Shown here: positions 43,293-51,868 of the stretch, piece by piece
Layout of the letters: each line of letters starts with the position of its first letter
Position numbering within the stretch: position 1 is the stretch's first letter
Assembly: GCF_025398315.1 (NCBI RefSeq)
Contig: NZ_JAODOQ010000001.1
Span: 2,666,001 to 2,730,000, forward strand
Direction: 5' to 3'
Length of the DNA stretch: 64,000 nucleotides
Source: Shewanella phaeophyticola
GTDB lineage: Bacteria; Pseudomonadota; Gammaproteobacteria; Enterobacterales; Shewanellaceae
Position numbers and translations under genes: made by a program
The notes under the pieces: generated by a model
What the model was told of the DNA's origin: nothing
Seen by the model: the letters and a program-made list of their open reading frames with translations, nothing else
The model's database searches: none

Positions 43293-44173
43293 TTAACTCA
43301 GTAACATACTCGGCATTGATGATAATTGATCATCATCCCAACCAAATGCGTCAAACACAGTTAACCACTCTGTTTCTAATTCCGTTTCAATATGCATGGA
43401 TTGTTGGGTCACCGGGTGGACAAATTGCAAACTTTTGGCAATTAACCACAAACGGTTGATGTTAAAATGCTCTCTAAAAACTTATTTTGTTTACCATCAC
43501 CATGGGTAGTATCACCCACAATTGGGTGACGAAGATGCGCCATATGACGACGTAATTGATGCTTTCGTCCTGTATGCGGGCTTAAACGCACTAATGCATA
43601 TCGACTACTTGGATATCGACCTGAACTAAATGGGATTTCAGTGTTTAATAGTGGCTGAAAATCTGTGACCGCATCTTGTGCGGCTTTGTTAGGGTCAACG
43701 TGTTTATCGCCAATATCATCAAATTCTTGCTTGAGTGCGTAATCTAAGGTGCCAGACTCATGCATATTACCGCGCACAATTGCCAAATATTGTTTGTTAA
43801 TGCTGTGATCGGCAAACTGTTCGCACAACTGGCGTGCTACATCACTGGATTTAGCAAATAACAATACCCCCGATGTGGGTCGGTCTAAACGATGAACAGG
43901 AAATACATGACAACCGACCAAATCACGTGTCATTTGCATGGCAAAAAAGCGTTCTTTACGCGCCAAATAACTGCGATGAACCAACAATCCTGCAGGTTTG
44001 TGTATCGCCACGATGTGTTCATCTTCATATAAGATTTCAATCATTGGCGGCTGTTCATCAGGCTCTATTGCAACATCTGTGCTCGTTAAAGGTGCAGCCT
44101 CTTCAACAAACTCAGGCTCATAGCATTCGTCGTTATCAGTGGCTGATAGCGTATCATTATCTTTAGCATTCAT
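43293..44173 (-). CDS. truC: tRNA pseudouridine(65) synthase TruC (frameshifted)
   Basis: ATG 44173 or the GTG at 44185 opens an acidic N-terminal extension of about 45 residues before MIEILYEDEHIVAIHKPAG, where the E. coli protein starts. The catalytic motif HRLDRPTSGVLL is intact. The first frame ends at 43442 after KQNKFLESILTSTVCG. Restoring one T to the T5 run (AAGTTTTTAGAG) gives KFFREHFNINRLWLIAKSL, continuing to MLLS* at 43293. The enzyme makes pseudouridine at position 65 of tRNAs. The acidic N-terminal extension is unusual and may not be translated. Confidence 0.85.
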
Positions 44174-44216
44174 TATGGGTATCACTTAACTTTAGTGGGG
44201 CTTAAAATTTAATGGG

Positions 44217-44549
44217 TTATTGTTGGCTTAATACTGAGTCAAAGTTGTGTAAATGACGTATCAGCTCAGCGTAATCGGTCATACCTTGCCACACATGTTC
44301 AGCCATTGGCGCTATGGCCATATTGGTCGGTAACGGCTGCTCGAGCTCAATAAGTTCACGCATTTTGGGTATAAAAATAAACTGCAACCACTGCTCAAAT
44401 GCCATGGTATCACAAGCAAAAGGGGCGCTGCTCGCCATAGCGTGCACACTGGGCGCACTATCAACCCATAAAGAACACTGCTTAAGTGTTTGTTCTAAAA
44501 TAATTAAATGGTTTTTACAGGTAAAATAAAGCATAAACATGAACGACAA
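44217..44549 (-). CDS. yqcC: YqcC family protein
   Basis: About 110 residues or slightly fewer. The middle contains LEQTLKQCSLWVD...ACDTMAFEQWLQFIFIPKMRELIE, a recognisable YqcC (DUF446) pattern. The start is uncertain: the first codon is a TTG and the first residues are hydrophobic, so the true start may be one of the later ATGs (MFMLYF or MLYF). In E. coli yqcC lies next to truC and yqcA, as here. Function unknown. Confidence 0.75.
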   Translation of the reverse strand: MSFMFMLYFTCKNHLIILEQTLKQCSLWVDSAPSVHAMASSAPFACDTMAFEQWLQFIFIPKMRELIELEQPLPTNMAIAPMAEHVWQGMTDYAELIRHLHNFDSVLSQQ

Positions 44550-44627
44550 TATCGAGGCTAAGTCGGATTATGATATCATTTAGCTTCTTGAATACCCATC
44601 CAACTTGTTTGATTTAGTGAAGACACC

Positions 44628-45641
44628 ATGACCGAAATAACCACCTTAAGCCAATTTCTGACCACCGCGAACACCCAATTCCAAATTTACGATTTAGGTC
44701 GCCGTGTTCAGCACATTGATATGTTGGCATTTCACCAAATCGATTCTTTATTGGCACCTTATCCGTATCCTATTCAAGGGCATGCGCAGTTTGCCATCGT
44801 GTTTTGGCAGCAACAACAGCAACCGTATATCTGGTTTGTTAAGTTACCCTTAGACGAGCAAGGCTTGTTATCACCCGCCCCTCGCACTCAATTTATTAAA
44901 ATGATTTTAGAGGCTCTAGGGCGAGATCCTACCCAAGCATTAACCGATGAGCAGCAAGAACAACTTGCTAACCATCCTTTTAGCTTTAAACCAAATCAAA
45001 ATAAGCTCGCACTGTTTAATGCCTTAGTTAGACTGCAACTTGGACAAGCAGCCTCTAGCCAGTATGAATTTGCAGCACAATATTTGTCTGGCCAAGCGCC
45101 AACAGACAGCTGGCAACAATTAGGTTTACAAGGTTTAGCGGATATTTGCGTTCGCGCACATCAATTTGATCATCTTAATGACATTATTAATGCATTCGAT
45201 CAAACACCAATAGAGGTGCAAGCAGCATTGTGCCAATGCCTTGAGCATATTAGTGTTGAAGCCGATTTAGCTGAACGGTTATTTGCAAAGATGTCGCAAG
45301 CTGAGCCTGACTTAAAAGTGATGTATTTAGCCGCTCTTGCGTCAAATACGCAACTGAGTATGGCTGCTATTACGCAACTGGATGAACAGCAATTGTTAAA
45401 CGACAATAGTTTAATTACCATTGCAGCGCGTAATTGGCTGGCACTAAAAGATGATGCAACCCGTAAAGTGTATTTAGAAGCATTAGCAAAACAGCCACAG
45501 CACTTCTTTAACCAAGTGTTTGCTGATATCGTGGCGATACCAAGCTTACGTCAAGGATTACTGTCAGATTTACGTCATCCAGACCGAAGCATTCAATTAG
45601 CGACCGCCATTGGCGGATTATTTAAGGCCACCAGCCTATGA
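44628..45641 (+). CDS. DUF3549 family protein
   Basis: 337 residues beginning MTEITTLSQFLTTANTQFQIYDLGRRVQHI. Composition is rich in Gln, Leu and Ala and fits a soluble helical-repeat protein. Recognised as DUF3549 from the N-terminal motif. Its stop overlaps the next gene's start by four bases, so the two are co-translated. Function unknown. Confidence 0.8.
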   Translation: MTEITTLSQFLTTANTQFQIYDLGRRVQHIDMLAFHQIDSLLAPYPYPIQGHAQFAIVFWQQQQQPYIWFVKLPLDEQGLLSPAPRTQFIKMILEALGRDPTQALTDEQQEQLANHPFSFKPNQNKLALFNALVRLQLGQAASSQYEFAAQYLSGQAPTDSWQQLGLQGLADICVRAHQFDHLNDIINAFDQTPIEVQAALCQCLEHISVEADLAERLFAKMSQAEPDLKVMYLAALASNTQLSMAAITQLDEQQLLNDNSLITIAARNWLALKDDATRKVYLEALAKQPQHFFNQVFADIVAIPSLRQGLLSDLRHPDRSIQLATAIGGLFKATSL

Positions 45642-46024
45642 TGAGTGATTTTTTATTAATTGTTGCTTTAGTTGTTGTCGGTGCATTTTTTTGGCAACTT
45701 AGGCAAATGGCTGAACTCAGCCGTAAAGTTACTGAGCAATCATGCAAAAAACAAAATGTTCAAATGCTTGCTATTGCGATGGAATCTGCTCGCCCAAGTA
45801 TTGGCGGATCAACCGGAATTTGTTGGAAAGCCACATTTATGTTCGAATTTAGTACCGATGGTATCAATCAATTCCGCGGCCATATTATGATGCACGGCAA
45901 TCGAGTGACTAAAATTCAATGGCCTATTTTCCCTGAACCAGAATGGATGGACGCCCCGATGGCAAGCGGTAAATTTGGTGGGTGTGGGTCAAGCCAAAGT
46001 TGTAACTCTGGTAAGTGCCACTAG
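45638..46024 (+). CDS. DUF3301 family membrane-anchored protein
   Basis: 128 residues. One N-terminal membrane helix (FLLIVALVVVGAFFW) then a cytoplasmic domain with FMFEFSTDGINQFRG and a Cys-rich tail GGCGSSQSCNSGKCH that might bind metal. It overlaps DUF3549 by ATGA. The pair is commonly found together in this group of bacteria (from general knowledge). Function unknown. Confidence 0.8.
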   Translation: MMSDFLLIVALVVVGAFFWQLRQMAELSRKVTEQSCKKQNVQMLAIAMESARPSIGGSTGICWKATFMFEFSTDGINQFRGHIMMHGNRVTKIQWPIFPEPEWMDAPMASGKFGGCGSSQSCNSGKCH

Positions 46025-46073
46025 TTCAGTATTGAAGCACCGTTTATTACCACAGTTCAGCAGTAAGCTTACT

Positions 46074-46109
46074 AAAAAACGCTATTTTTAACAAAATAGC
46101 GTTTTTTTT
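46074..46109 (+). terminator. Terminator after the DUF3549-DUF3301 pair
   Basis: AAAAAACGCTATTTT and AAAATAGCGTTTTTTT pair around a four-base loop; strong on both strands, serving also the convergent gene at 46125. Confidence 0.9.
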
Positions 46110-46124
46110 GCTTAGATTATTGGA

Positions 46125-46833
46125 TTAGGTTTGTGGCTTATCCAATATTTTATACTCGCTATACGTCACTTTATGTATGCTATCTAATGATTTAAAAATC
46201 GCTGCGGTACCATTAATGGTGGTTGAAGTGTGCGCAGGCATCACCAATCCTTCAAACACATCAAAACCCAACTCCAATTCAAATTTGGTAAGGGTGACTG
46301 AAAATGCAGGGTTTAATTCGTCGGTATTGCTGATTAGAATTTTGCGTAACTGCTTCGAGCTCTTATCTAGGTAAATAGTCCCAGTTAATGCATTATTATC
46401 TAATTTGTCGATATTGGGTGTAAACGAAAATGCGACATTATCGCCCTCCTCATCCACTAATGTTAATGTCGATAAATTAATCAGATCAGAAAACGCTAAT
46501 TCATGGGTATTTTCGTCTTTATCTTGCAGGAGTTCTTGCTGATGTTCTGCGGTATTCTTTTAAACGATTTTTGTCAGGCGTTTCACCATTTTCAGTCACT
46601 AAGCTCCAGCGTTCTGAGCCGGGTAAAGCGGCATTAAACTGTTCAACTCGGGTCATGTCTGGCATCACAGTATGTTGTGAATACTGCCAACGCACTTTAG
46701 TATCGTCAGTATTGTAATTGATATCGCTTAACGCTTGCTCGACCCATTGTTGCTGCTCTTCACTCACTTGTGCATTGCCGTTATAGCAAACTAATGAAAA
46801 CCCCATCAATAGTGCAATTTGAAACCCTTTCAT
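46125..46833 (-). CDS. Secreted hypothetical protein (frameshifted)
   Basis: Two frames: 46519-46833 starts with a signal peptide (FQIALLMGFSLVCYNGNA-Q) and ends RRTSARTPAR; 46125-46457 starts further on. Taking out one C in TACCGCAGAA gives EYAEHQQELLQDKDENTHELAFSDL, which joins them into about 235 residues. The sequence has FSFTPNIDKLDNNALTGTIYLDKSSKQLRKI and a C-terminal part like an outer-membrane-lipoprotein-type sensor fold. I recognise no family. It probably resides in the periplasm. Confidence 0.65.
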
Positions 46834-46924
46834 GCTATCTCCTCAACCATGTGTACTTAACCCCATGCGTATATGCATTTTACAATTTGACAACATATGC
46901 TGATAAAGTTCCATAATCTTAAAA

Positions 46925-47360
46925 AAAGCAAAAAGAAAGGCCGCGACAGTAACTGTCGCGGCCTTTTTATCTCTTGTTAAGCCTTCCCGCTATTACAGTG
47001 CTCCCTGCACCATCCATGCGTCTAACTTGCGTCCTGCTCAATCCTTGGTCATTCCGTGATGATCCTTGTGCTTGCGTACTTTCCTTCTTACTCGATTATC
47101 CATTGACCGAGCCTGCTCTATCCTAAGCGTGTCCTTGTATCATCCTTGAAATCTTTACTTATCCTGTAGCAAATCATTTGCTGAGCATTGTGCGTCCTGC
47201 AACATTATCATCCTAATAATGTTTAAAACCCGTTATTCACTTTAAGCGTATAACGTGTTTTGCGTTTCATCCTGAAACAGTCATTCGTCCATCACATCCG
47301 TTTGCTTGTGGTCATCTATGACCTATTTACTTCCTTGTGATTGTTCCGTCCTAGGAACAA
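46925..47360 (-). ncRNA. csrB1: CsrB-like regulatory RNA 1
   Basis: Reading the minus strand, about 21 GGA motifs (AGGA, CGGA, TGGA, GGGA) are spaced 10-30 bases apart. Many sit in loops, for example AGGA in a hairpin with nine-pair arms at 47201-47223 and GTTTCA/TGAAAC around GGA at 47264-47278. The 3' part contains CAAGGAT...GCAGGACG...CAGGGAGCAC as in E. coli CsrB, and ends in a strong GC-rich terminator at 46936-46966. Such RNAs sequester CsrA, the global translational repressor. A -10-like TATTAT at 47366-47371 puts the 5' end near 47358. Length is about 420 bases, somewhat longer than the E. coli RNA. The 5' end is an estimate. Confidence 0.85.
46936..46966 (-). terminator. Terminator of csrB1
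   Basis: AAAGGCCGCGACAG and CTGTCGCGGCCTTT pair almost perfectly around TTA and are followed on the minus strand by CTTTTTGCTTTTTTT. Confidence 0.92.
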
Positions 47361-47365
47361 GATAA

Positions 47366-47371
47366 ATAATA
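47366..47371 (-). promoter_or_regulatory. Possible -10 element of csrB1
   Basis: TATTAT on the minus strand, with TTTACG 15 bases upstream as a poor -35. Spacing is short, as is common for activator-dependent promoters. Confidence 0.35.
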
Positions 47372-47516
47372 GTTCATTTACCTCCACGTAAACAGGCTCT
47401 ATCAAGTGAATAATTTAGCACCATAATCGCATAAAAAATAAAAGCACATTAAATTAATAACTTAAGATTTTTATAAATTATTTACTCAAAAATAAAGTGA
47501 TTAATCTCACATTGCT

Positions 47517-47534
47517 TGTGAGATATATCTCACA
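47517..47534. promoter_or_regulatory. GacA/UvrY-type binding palindrome upstream of csrB1
   Basis: TGTGAGATATATCTCACA is an 18-base perfect palindrome. The E. coli UvrY site at csrB is of the type TGTnAGnnATnnCTnACA, and the consensus GacA box is TGTAAGN6CTTACA. It lies about 165 bases upstream of the predicted csrB1 start, the distance known for E. coli csrB. This is the expected site of activation by the BarA/UvrY two-component system. Confidence 0.7.
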
Positions 47535-47866
47535 AATAGGCAGGCTAAAATGGCAAGCGTCACACCAGAAGTTAACAACAAAACAACAAGTAAAGCGGTG
47601 CAAATAAGATAATGCTTGTATTAAAACAAATAAACACTCCACACGTTCATTATTGTTTTGTGAAAAAATCGTGAATGTCCATGCGTTCCCATAACAGGCA
47701 ACTAAGAAGACAATGGAAAAATGACTAAGCAATTAGCGTTAAACATACCCGACTCAAAAGCAAGCTGCAAAATGGTTAGGCGAGACTGTAACTTACTTTA
47801 TTTAAAAACCATTCAAATTTAATTCCCTACAACAATGAACAAACTTAAATATGGTCCTTCGAATCT

Positions 47867-47884
47867 AATACCATATATGGTATT
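47867..47884. promoter_or_regulatory. 18-base palindrome of unknown role
   Basis: AATACCATATATGGTATT is a perfect palindrome in the spacer between the two csrB genes, about 100 bases beyond the csrB2 terminator. It looks like a dimeric-regulator operator; no gene start is close. Confidence 0.4.
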
Positions 47885-47975
47885 AATTGAATTTTGAATC
47901 GACTTTCCCTCCCTGCGTCAACATACCGCCAGTCATGGAGATGGTAAAACAATTGATTAAAATTTTTTGGCTACA

Positions 47976-48425
47976 AAAGCAAAAAGGCACAACCTTAATA
48001 ATAAGGTTGTGCCTGTAACGCTTTTTGTCAGCAATCCAGCTGAAATTGTGCTCCCTGCATCATCCATGTATACATGCATCCTGCATCCGTTTCCTTGTGC
48101 TCATTTCCTTGATTCTTTGTAAACAAAGTATCTTATGAGTGTCATTCCGTTGAACAGTCTATCCATCGACTGAGCATTCAATCCGTTGAGTCATCCTTGT
48201 TGCGTCCTGCAGTCCTATCCCTTTTTCCTTGTGTCGCTTGCGCTTCACCCTTCCTTGATTCGGTTATCCATTTACCGAGCTTATGCCTAGTTCCGTGGGC
48301 GTGTCCTGTGCATCATCCTTGAAATTCTGTACTAACAATCTACTTTAGCAATTGGTTTCAGTTCTCAAGCAAACTCAGCTTTATTTCTCATCCTAAGAAA
48401 ACCACTTCGTTATTTGCTTTCGATG
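47976..48425 (-). ncRNA. csrB2: CsrB-like regulatory RNA 2
   Basis: About 21 GGA motifs are present on the minus strand (for example TTTCTTAGGATGAGAAA hairpin at 48384-48400, and CAAGGATGA, GCAGGACG, ATGGATGATGCAGGGAGC near the 3' end). The 3' end is an 11-13-pair terminator at 47985-48014. Sequence similarity with csrB1 is limited to motifs and the ending CAGGGAGCAC, so they are diverged paralogues. A TAAAAT -10-like box near 48430 with TTTCCA 16 bases upstream gives the estimated 5' end. No palindrome of the UvrY type is evident upstream. Confidence 0.82.
47985..48014 (-). terminator. Terminator of csrB2
   Basis: AGGCACAACCTTA and TAAGGTTGTGCCT pair around a four-base loop, followed on the minus strand by TTTTTGCTTTTG. 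Confidence 0.88.
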
Positions 48426-48583
48426 GGTACATTTTATCTAAAAAGCATTGCATGGAAAGTCACTAAAACTGACTGACATAAAAGATTCACATATCAAAAA
48501 ACGTACTAAAAACACAACCCACTGTTTAATATATGATTTTAATCATGAGCCATGCTAAATGCTGGCAAAAAAAGATAAGATAA

Positions 48584-48599
48584 CCTACATCAATGTAGG
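48584..48599. promoter_or_regulatory. Palindrome upstream of csrB2, possible operator
   Basis: CCTACATCAATGTAGG is an inverted repeat with a two-base centre, about 160-170 bases upstream of the estimated csrB2 start. Its half-sites face the opposite way from the GacA consensus. Confidence 0.3.
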
Positions 48600-48628
48600 A
48601 TAATGCTTACAAGAGTGTGAGCTAGGCT

Positions 48629-48952
48629 CTACTTTGCCCCAATAACGTTGCGCCACAGCCGTTTTAACATTTGTCCAAACATCACCCAATCTCCCCATAA
48701 GCTATACAGTGGGTAGGTAAATGTTGCTGGGCGATTTTTTTCAAATATAAAGTGGCCTAACCAGGCAAAACCATAGCCAACAACCGGTAATAAAAGCAGT
48801 TGCCACCAATGTTGGTTAATTAGCGTATTGACAATAATGACTAAAATAATAGTGCTGCCTACATAGTGTAATCTCCGGCACACAGGGTCTTGATGTTGCG
48901 ACAGGTAAAACGGATAAAACTCGGCAAAAGAGGTATAACGTTTGGGTTGCAT
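48629..48952 (-). CDS. Mpo1-like (DUF962) membrane protein
   Basis: 107 residues with the family features FAEFYPFYLSQHQDPVCRRLHYVGS, two membrane segments (IILVIIVNTLI and LLLLPVVGYGFAWLGHF) and FEKNRPATFTYPLYSLWGDW. The yeast homologue Mpo1 is a dioxygenase in phytosphingosine breakdown; whether the bacterial protein has that activity is unknown. It is monocistronic. Confidence 0.85.
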   Translation of the reverse strand: MQPKRYTSFAEFYPFYLSQHQDPVCRRLHYVGSTIILVIIVNTLINQHWWQLLLLPVVGYGFAWLGHFIFEKNRPATFTYPLYSLWGDWVMFGQMLKRLWRNVIGAK

Positions 48953-49030
48953 AACTTACTCCATAATGTATTTAACTAACAACGGATAACAACAAATAAC
49001 CATTGAAAATGTTAGATGTTTTGTTTCGGT

Positions 49031-49679
49031 TTAGCCTTGGTTTGCTGCTTCCTGTTTGTTATAAAACAAAATTTCGCCATCAACTTGACCAATATTCACT
49101 TCTGCTAGACTGACAAATCCTTGTTGAACAAACACAGCATGGTGATATGGGTGAGTCACAAATACACCAATACCATCTAGCCGTGGTTGTTCGTCGCACC
49201 AGCTCAGTACCGCCTCGACTAACCGCAGAACCGTAGCCTTTTTTTTGTTCATTTGGTACTAGGGCAATAAACTGTAAAATGCCGCATTTATCTGACGGAA
49301 GATGTTCTAATATACAGCTTTCTTTTTCCATTAACCCTTGGGTTGACTTCCAACCTGTGCCCATCACCATTTTTAAACGCCAGTGCCAATAGCGGCACTC
49401 GCCTAAAGGGATTTGTTGTGTTATCACACATGCCACACCGATAAGACGTTCTTGATCAAATAAGCCAATTAGCGCCTGTTCTTGCTGCCACAGTTCATTT
49501 AACTCTTCGCGGATCGCCGCGCGAAGCTTTTGTTCATACTGTTGAATGTCTTGCTTGCCCAGTACCTCAATAAAATAAGGATCATCGTGGTATGCGTTGT
49601 AAAGGATTGAGGCCGCCACACGTAAGTCTTCAGCAGTTAAATACACTGCGCGTAAGGTTTCCAAGGTATTATTGTCCAT
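49031..49679 (-). CDS. GNAT-family acetyltransferase (frameshifted)
   Basis: About 215 residues. The N-terminal part (49080-49679) reaches the acetyl-CoA loop: LQFIALVPNEQKKGYGSAV. The frame then fails; removing one G in GCGGTTAGTC gives GYGSALVEAVLSWCDEQPRLDGIGVF, continuing in the 49031-49252 frame to QQGFVSLAEVNIGQ. It transfers an acetyl group to an unknown amine. It is preceded by a 170-base gap and stands alone. Confidence 0.8.
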
Positions 49680-49860
49680 TATCGTTATTCCTTGTGTTAT
49701 GACTCTTGTTAACTTAGCAAGTTAACAAGTTTGAAACAATCAACAAATATTGTTTACCTTATATAGTTAATAGTTCGCTATATCGGCGAGTTCATTGCAA
49801 TTTTTGCGCTGAAGATTAATACTGAATTAATTGCAATAAGTCATCTAGGGAGTCGTGAAA

Positions 49861-50091
49861 ATGGATACCACAGAAAATGATTTAAGCCATTTATTTCAAC
49901 AATTAGGGCTAGGCCATAAACCGCAAGAGATCAATGATTTTATTAGCCAAAATAAGTTAGCTAAACACACTTTATTAATTGATGCCCCATGTTGGAATTC
50001 GAGTCAATGCGCATTTTTAAAAGAGGCATTAATGGAAGACGCCCAATGGTCGGAAGTCATCGACCAATTGGACGTCATGATGAGAGAATAG
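49861..50091 (+). CDS. DUF2789 family protein
   Basis: 76 residues; ATG 49861 follows GGGAGTCGTGAAA, preferred over GTG at 49855. Motifs NDLSHLFQQLGLG and FISQNKLAKHTLLIDAPCWNSSQCAFLKEAL are characteristic of DUF2789. Small soluble protein of unknown function, monocistronic. Confidence 0.82.
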   Translation: MDTTENDLSHLFQQLGLGHKPQEINDFISQNKLAKHTLLIDAPCWNSSQCAFLKEALMEDAQWSEVIDQLDVMMRE

Positions 50092-50110
50092 TAGCAATAA
50101 TTACATTAGC

Positions 50111-50494
50111 TTAAATTTGCTGATATGCCGTGTCACCCCAGCCCACTAAGAGGTTATCTCTAAACACCACTGGGGTGCACTCATCTTTAGTGGTTTTACC
50201 GTCGCCTTTTGCCCACTGAGTACGATAAAATAAGACTTTTATTGCTTGGTCTGTATTAGCTGAATTGGTTTTTGAATACGCTTCACTGAAATCAGCGGTG
50301 CCCATTAGTGTCACCACTTGTTCGCTGCTCATGCCGAGTGCAAGGTTAGCCAATAAAGCACGGTTTTTATCTTGTTGTTCTTGCCAATACTCATGGCTTT
50401 TTCCTGATTCATGATCGCCTACGCTAATCACACAGCCGCTTAATCCCACTGACATTAGCGCTACGACACTTGCCGCAATAAGTTTTGATTTCAT
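50111..50494 (-). CDS. DUF3192 family lipoprotein
   Basis: 127 residues. Lipobox LSGC after a signal peptide (AASVVALMSVGLSGC) marks attachment to the membrane. The rest shows HESGKSHEYWQEQQDKNRALL and LGMSSEQVVTLMG, a BLIP/SmpA-like small domain, with YRTQWAKGDGKTTKDECTP towards the end. The family is common in Shewanella and relatives; function unknown. Confidence 0.82.
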   Translation of the reverse strand: MKSKLIAASVVALMSVGLSGCVISVGDHESGKSHEYWQEQQDKNRALLANLALGMSSEQVVTLMGTADFSEAYSKTNSANTDQAIKVLFYRTQWAKGDGKTTKDECTPVVFRDNLLVGWGDTAYQQI

Positions 50495-50651
50495 GTTGCA
50501 TCCTTTTTGTTAAAATATAGCCCGCATTGTGTTGTGATCCTTTAAGCTAGAATCATGCCAAAATATAAAACATTGAATTTAATAGGTTTTATATTTCATT
50601 TCTGCAACAGTAGTGATTCTGACTACCAAAAATTAAGGAATTTAACTAACA

Positions 50652-51005
50652 ATGAGTCCAATTGAACAGGTGTTAGCCGCAGCAAAGTCCATTGCCATTA
50701 ATGGACATACACCGAGCTTAGCGTTAATAAAAAGTCGTTTAGGCAGTCGCTTCCCCATGCCAGTGCTGATCCAGGGCTTACAACAATTTAAATCTTTGCC
50801 AAAATCTGAATGGCAAAACTTACCTGAGTTGAATGACATTCCGCCCCTAGAGTCCCCAAGTGACGAGCTCGCCAGCCCAATTGCGCAATTGCAGCAACAA
50901 GTCGACACCATGCAGCAACTGATTAACCAGCTCAACAACCGCGTAAATGAACTTGAACAACAAGTTAACCAACATTTGCCAACAACTTCCCCTAAGGCCG
51001 AATAA
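50652..51005 (+). CDS. Hypothetical protein with C-terminal coiled coil
   Basis: 117 residues. The first 60 residues (EQVLAAAKSIAINGHTPSLALIKSRLG) look like a helix-turn-helix-type fold; the last 50 form a leucine/glutamine-rich coiled coil (LQQQVDTMQQLINQLNNRV). The next gene starts three bases after its stop. Together they may be co-expressed. KfrA-like N-terminal DNA-binding is possible but not shown. Confidence 0.6.
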   Translation: MSPIEQVLAAAKSIAINGHTPSLALIKSRLGSRFPMPVLIQGLQQFKSLPKSEWQNLPELNDIPPLESPSDELASPIAQLQQQVDTMQQLINQLNNRVNELEQQVNQHLPTTSPKAE

Positions 51006-51008
51006 TCC

Positions 51009-51782
51009 ATGTTTGTTTTTGAACTTCGCTTTGAATGCTTTGCCGACACCACTATTGATGCCGCCGAAAAAGCCATTAACGGCTTACTCGAAGCGCTGCG
51101 CGCTAATGGACAAATATTGGGACGTGAGTTCGCAGTCGCGTTTAATGACGGTGAATTTAAAGTGCGCTTGTTATTGCCAGAAAAAACCAGCCTAGCCAAC
51201 CGTTATAATAGCCCGTGGGTAAAAATGGCATTAACCGAGCTGACACAAGCCAAGCTGCTGGCGCCGAGAGAAAAGTTTATTGGTCAGGACATTAACTCTG
51301 AAGTAACCAATACCGACGAGCCGTCTTGGCAATTGTTGTATACCAGTTATGTTCATATGTGCTCGCCACTGCGCAATGGCGATAACTTATTACCGATCCC
51401 GCTTTATCAACTACCAGCCACCTTCAATGGCGACCATAAACGCATCATAAAATGGCAAACTGAATGGCAAGCCTGTGATGAACTGCAAATGGCGGCGGCC
51501 ACTAAAGCAGAATTTGCAGCATTAGATGAAATCACTCGGGCAGACAGTGATTTATTTAGACGAGGATGGGACTTGCGTGGGCGGATTGAATACCTAACGA
51601 GGATACCGACTTACTATTATTTATATCGCGTGGGCGGAGAGTCATTACAAACAGAACTCAACCGCCCTTGCCCACGCTGCGGCTCACATGAATGGAAGCT
51701 CGAACAACCGTTATCAGACATGTTTCACTTTCGCTGCAAACCTTGCCGTATTGTGTCTAACATTTCATGGGATCATCAATAA
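51009..51782 (+). CDS. DUF2310 Zn-ribbon protein
   Basis: 257 residues. C-terminal zinc ribbon: CPRCGSHEW and FRCKPCRIVSN, near residues 218-245. The N-terminal body (FELRFECFADTTIDAAEKAI) matches DUF2310, described as possibly nucleic-acid-binding. Immediately downstream of the coiled-coil gene. Molecular function unknown. Confidence 0.82.
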   Translation: MFVFELRFECFADTTIDAAEKAINGLLEALRANGQILGREFAVAFNDGEFKVRLLLPEKTSLANRYNSPWVKMALTELTQAKLLAPREKFIGQDINSEVTNTDEPSWQLLYTSYVHMCSPLRNGDNLLPIPLYQLPATFNGDHKRIIKWQTEWQACDELQMAAATKAEFAALDEITRADSDLFRRGWDLRGRIEYLTRIPTYYYLYRVGGESLQTELNRPCPRCGSHEWKLEQPLSDMFHFRCKPCRIVSNISWDHQ

Positions 51783-51868
51783 ACCTAATGAAATTGAAAA
51801 TGCATCACACTTTATATACATATGAATATACAGCGTGATGCAGATATTCATTTGCAATAAACATTAAC

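Larger units (their letters stand above)
46834..48628. other. Protein-free region holding two regulatory RNA genes
   Basis: No protein is supported across 1.8 kb. The minus strand carries two long RNA genes rich in GGA motifs, described separately. The 255-base frame at 47478-47732 lies over the upstream regulatory region and has no protein-like composition. Confidence 0.8.

Noticed and set aside
47478..47732. 84-residue minus-strand frame in the csrB region
   Set aside because: It covers the UvrY-type palindrome and upstream region, has no ribosome-binding site of note and no protein-like composition.
50642..51199. 185-residue minus-strand frame
   Set aside because: It is a shadow of the coiled-coil gene and DUF2310 gene; Ser- and Cys-rich composition is typical of antisense frames.
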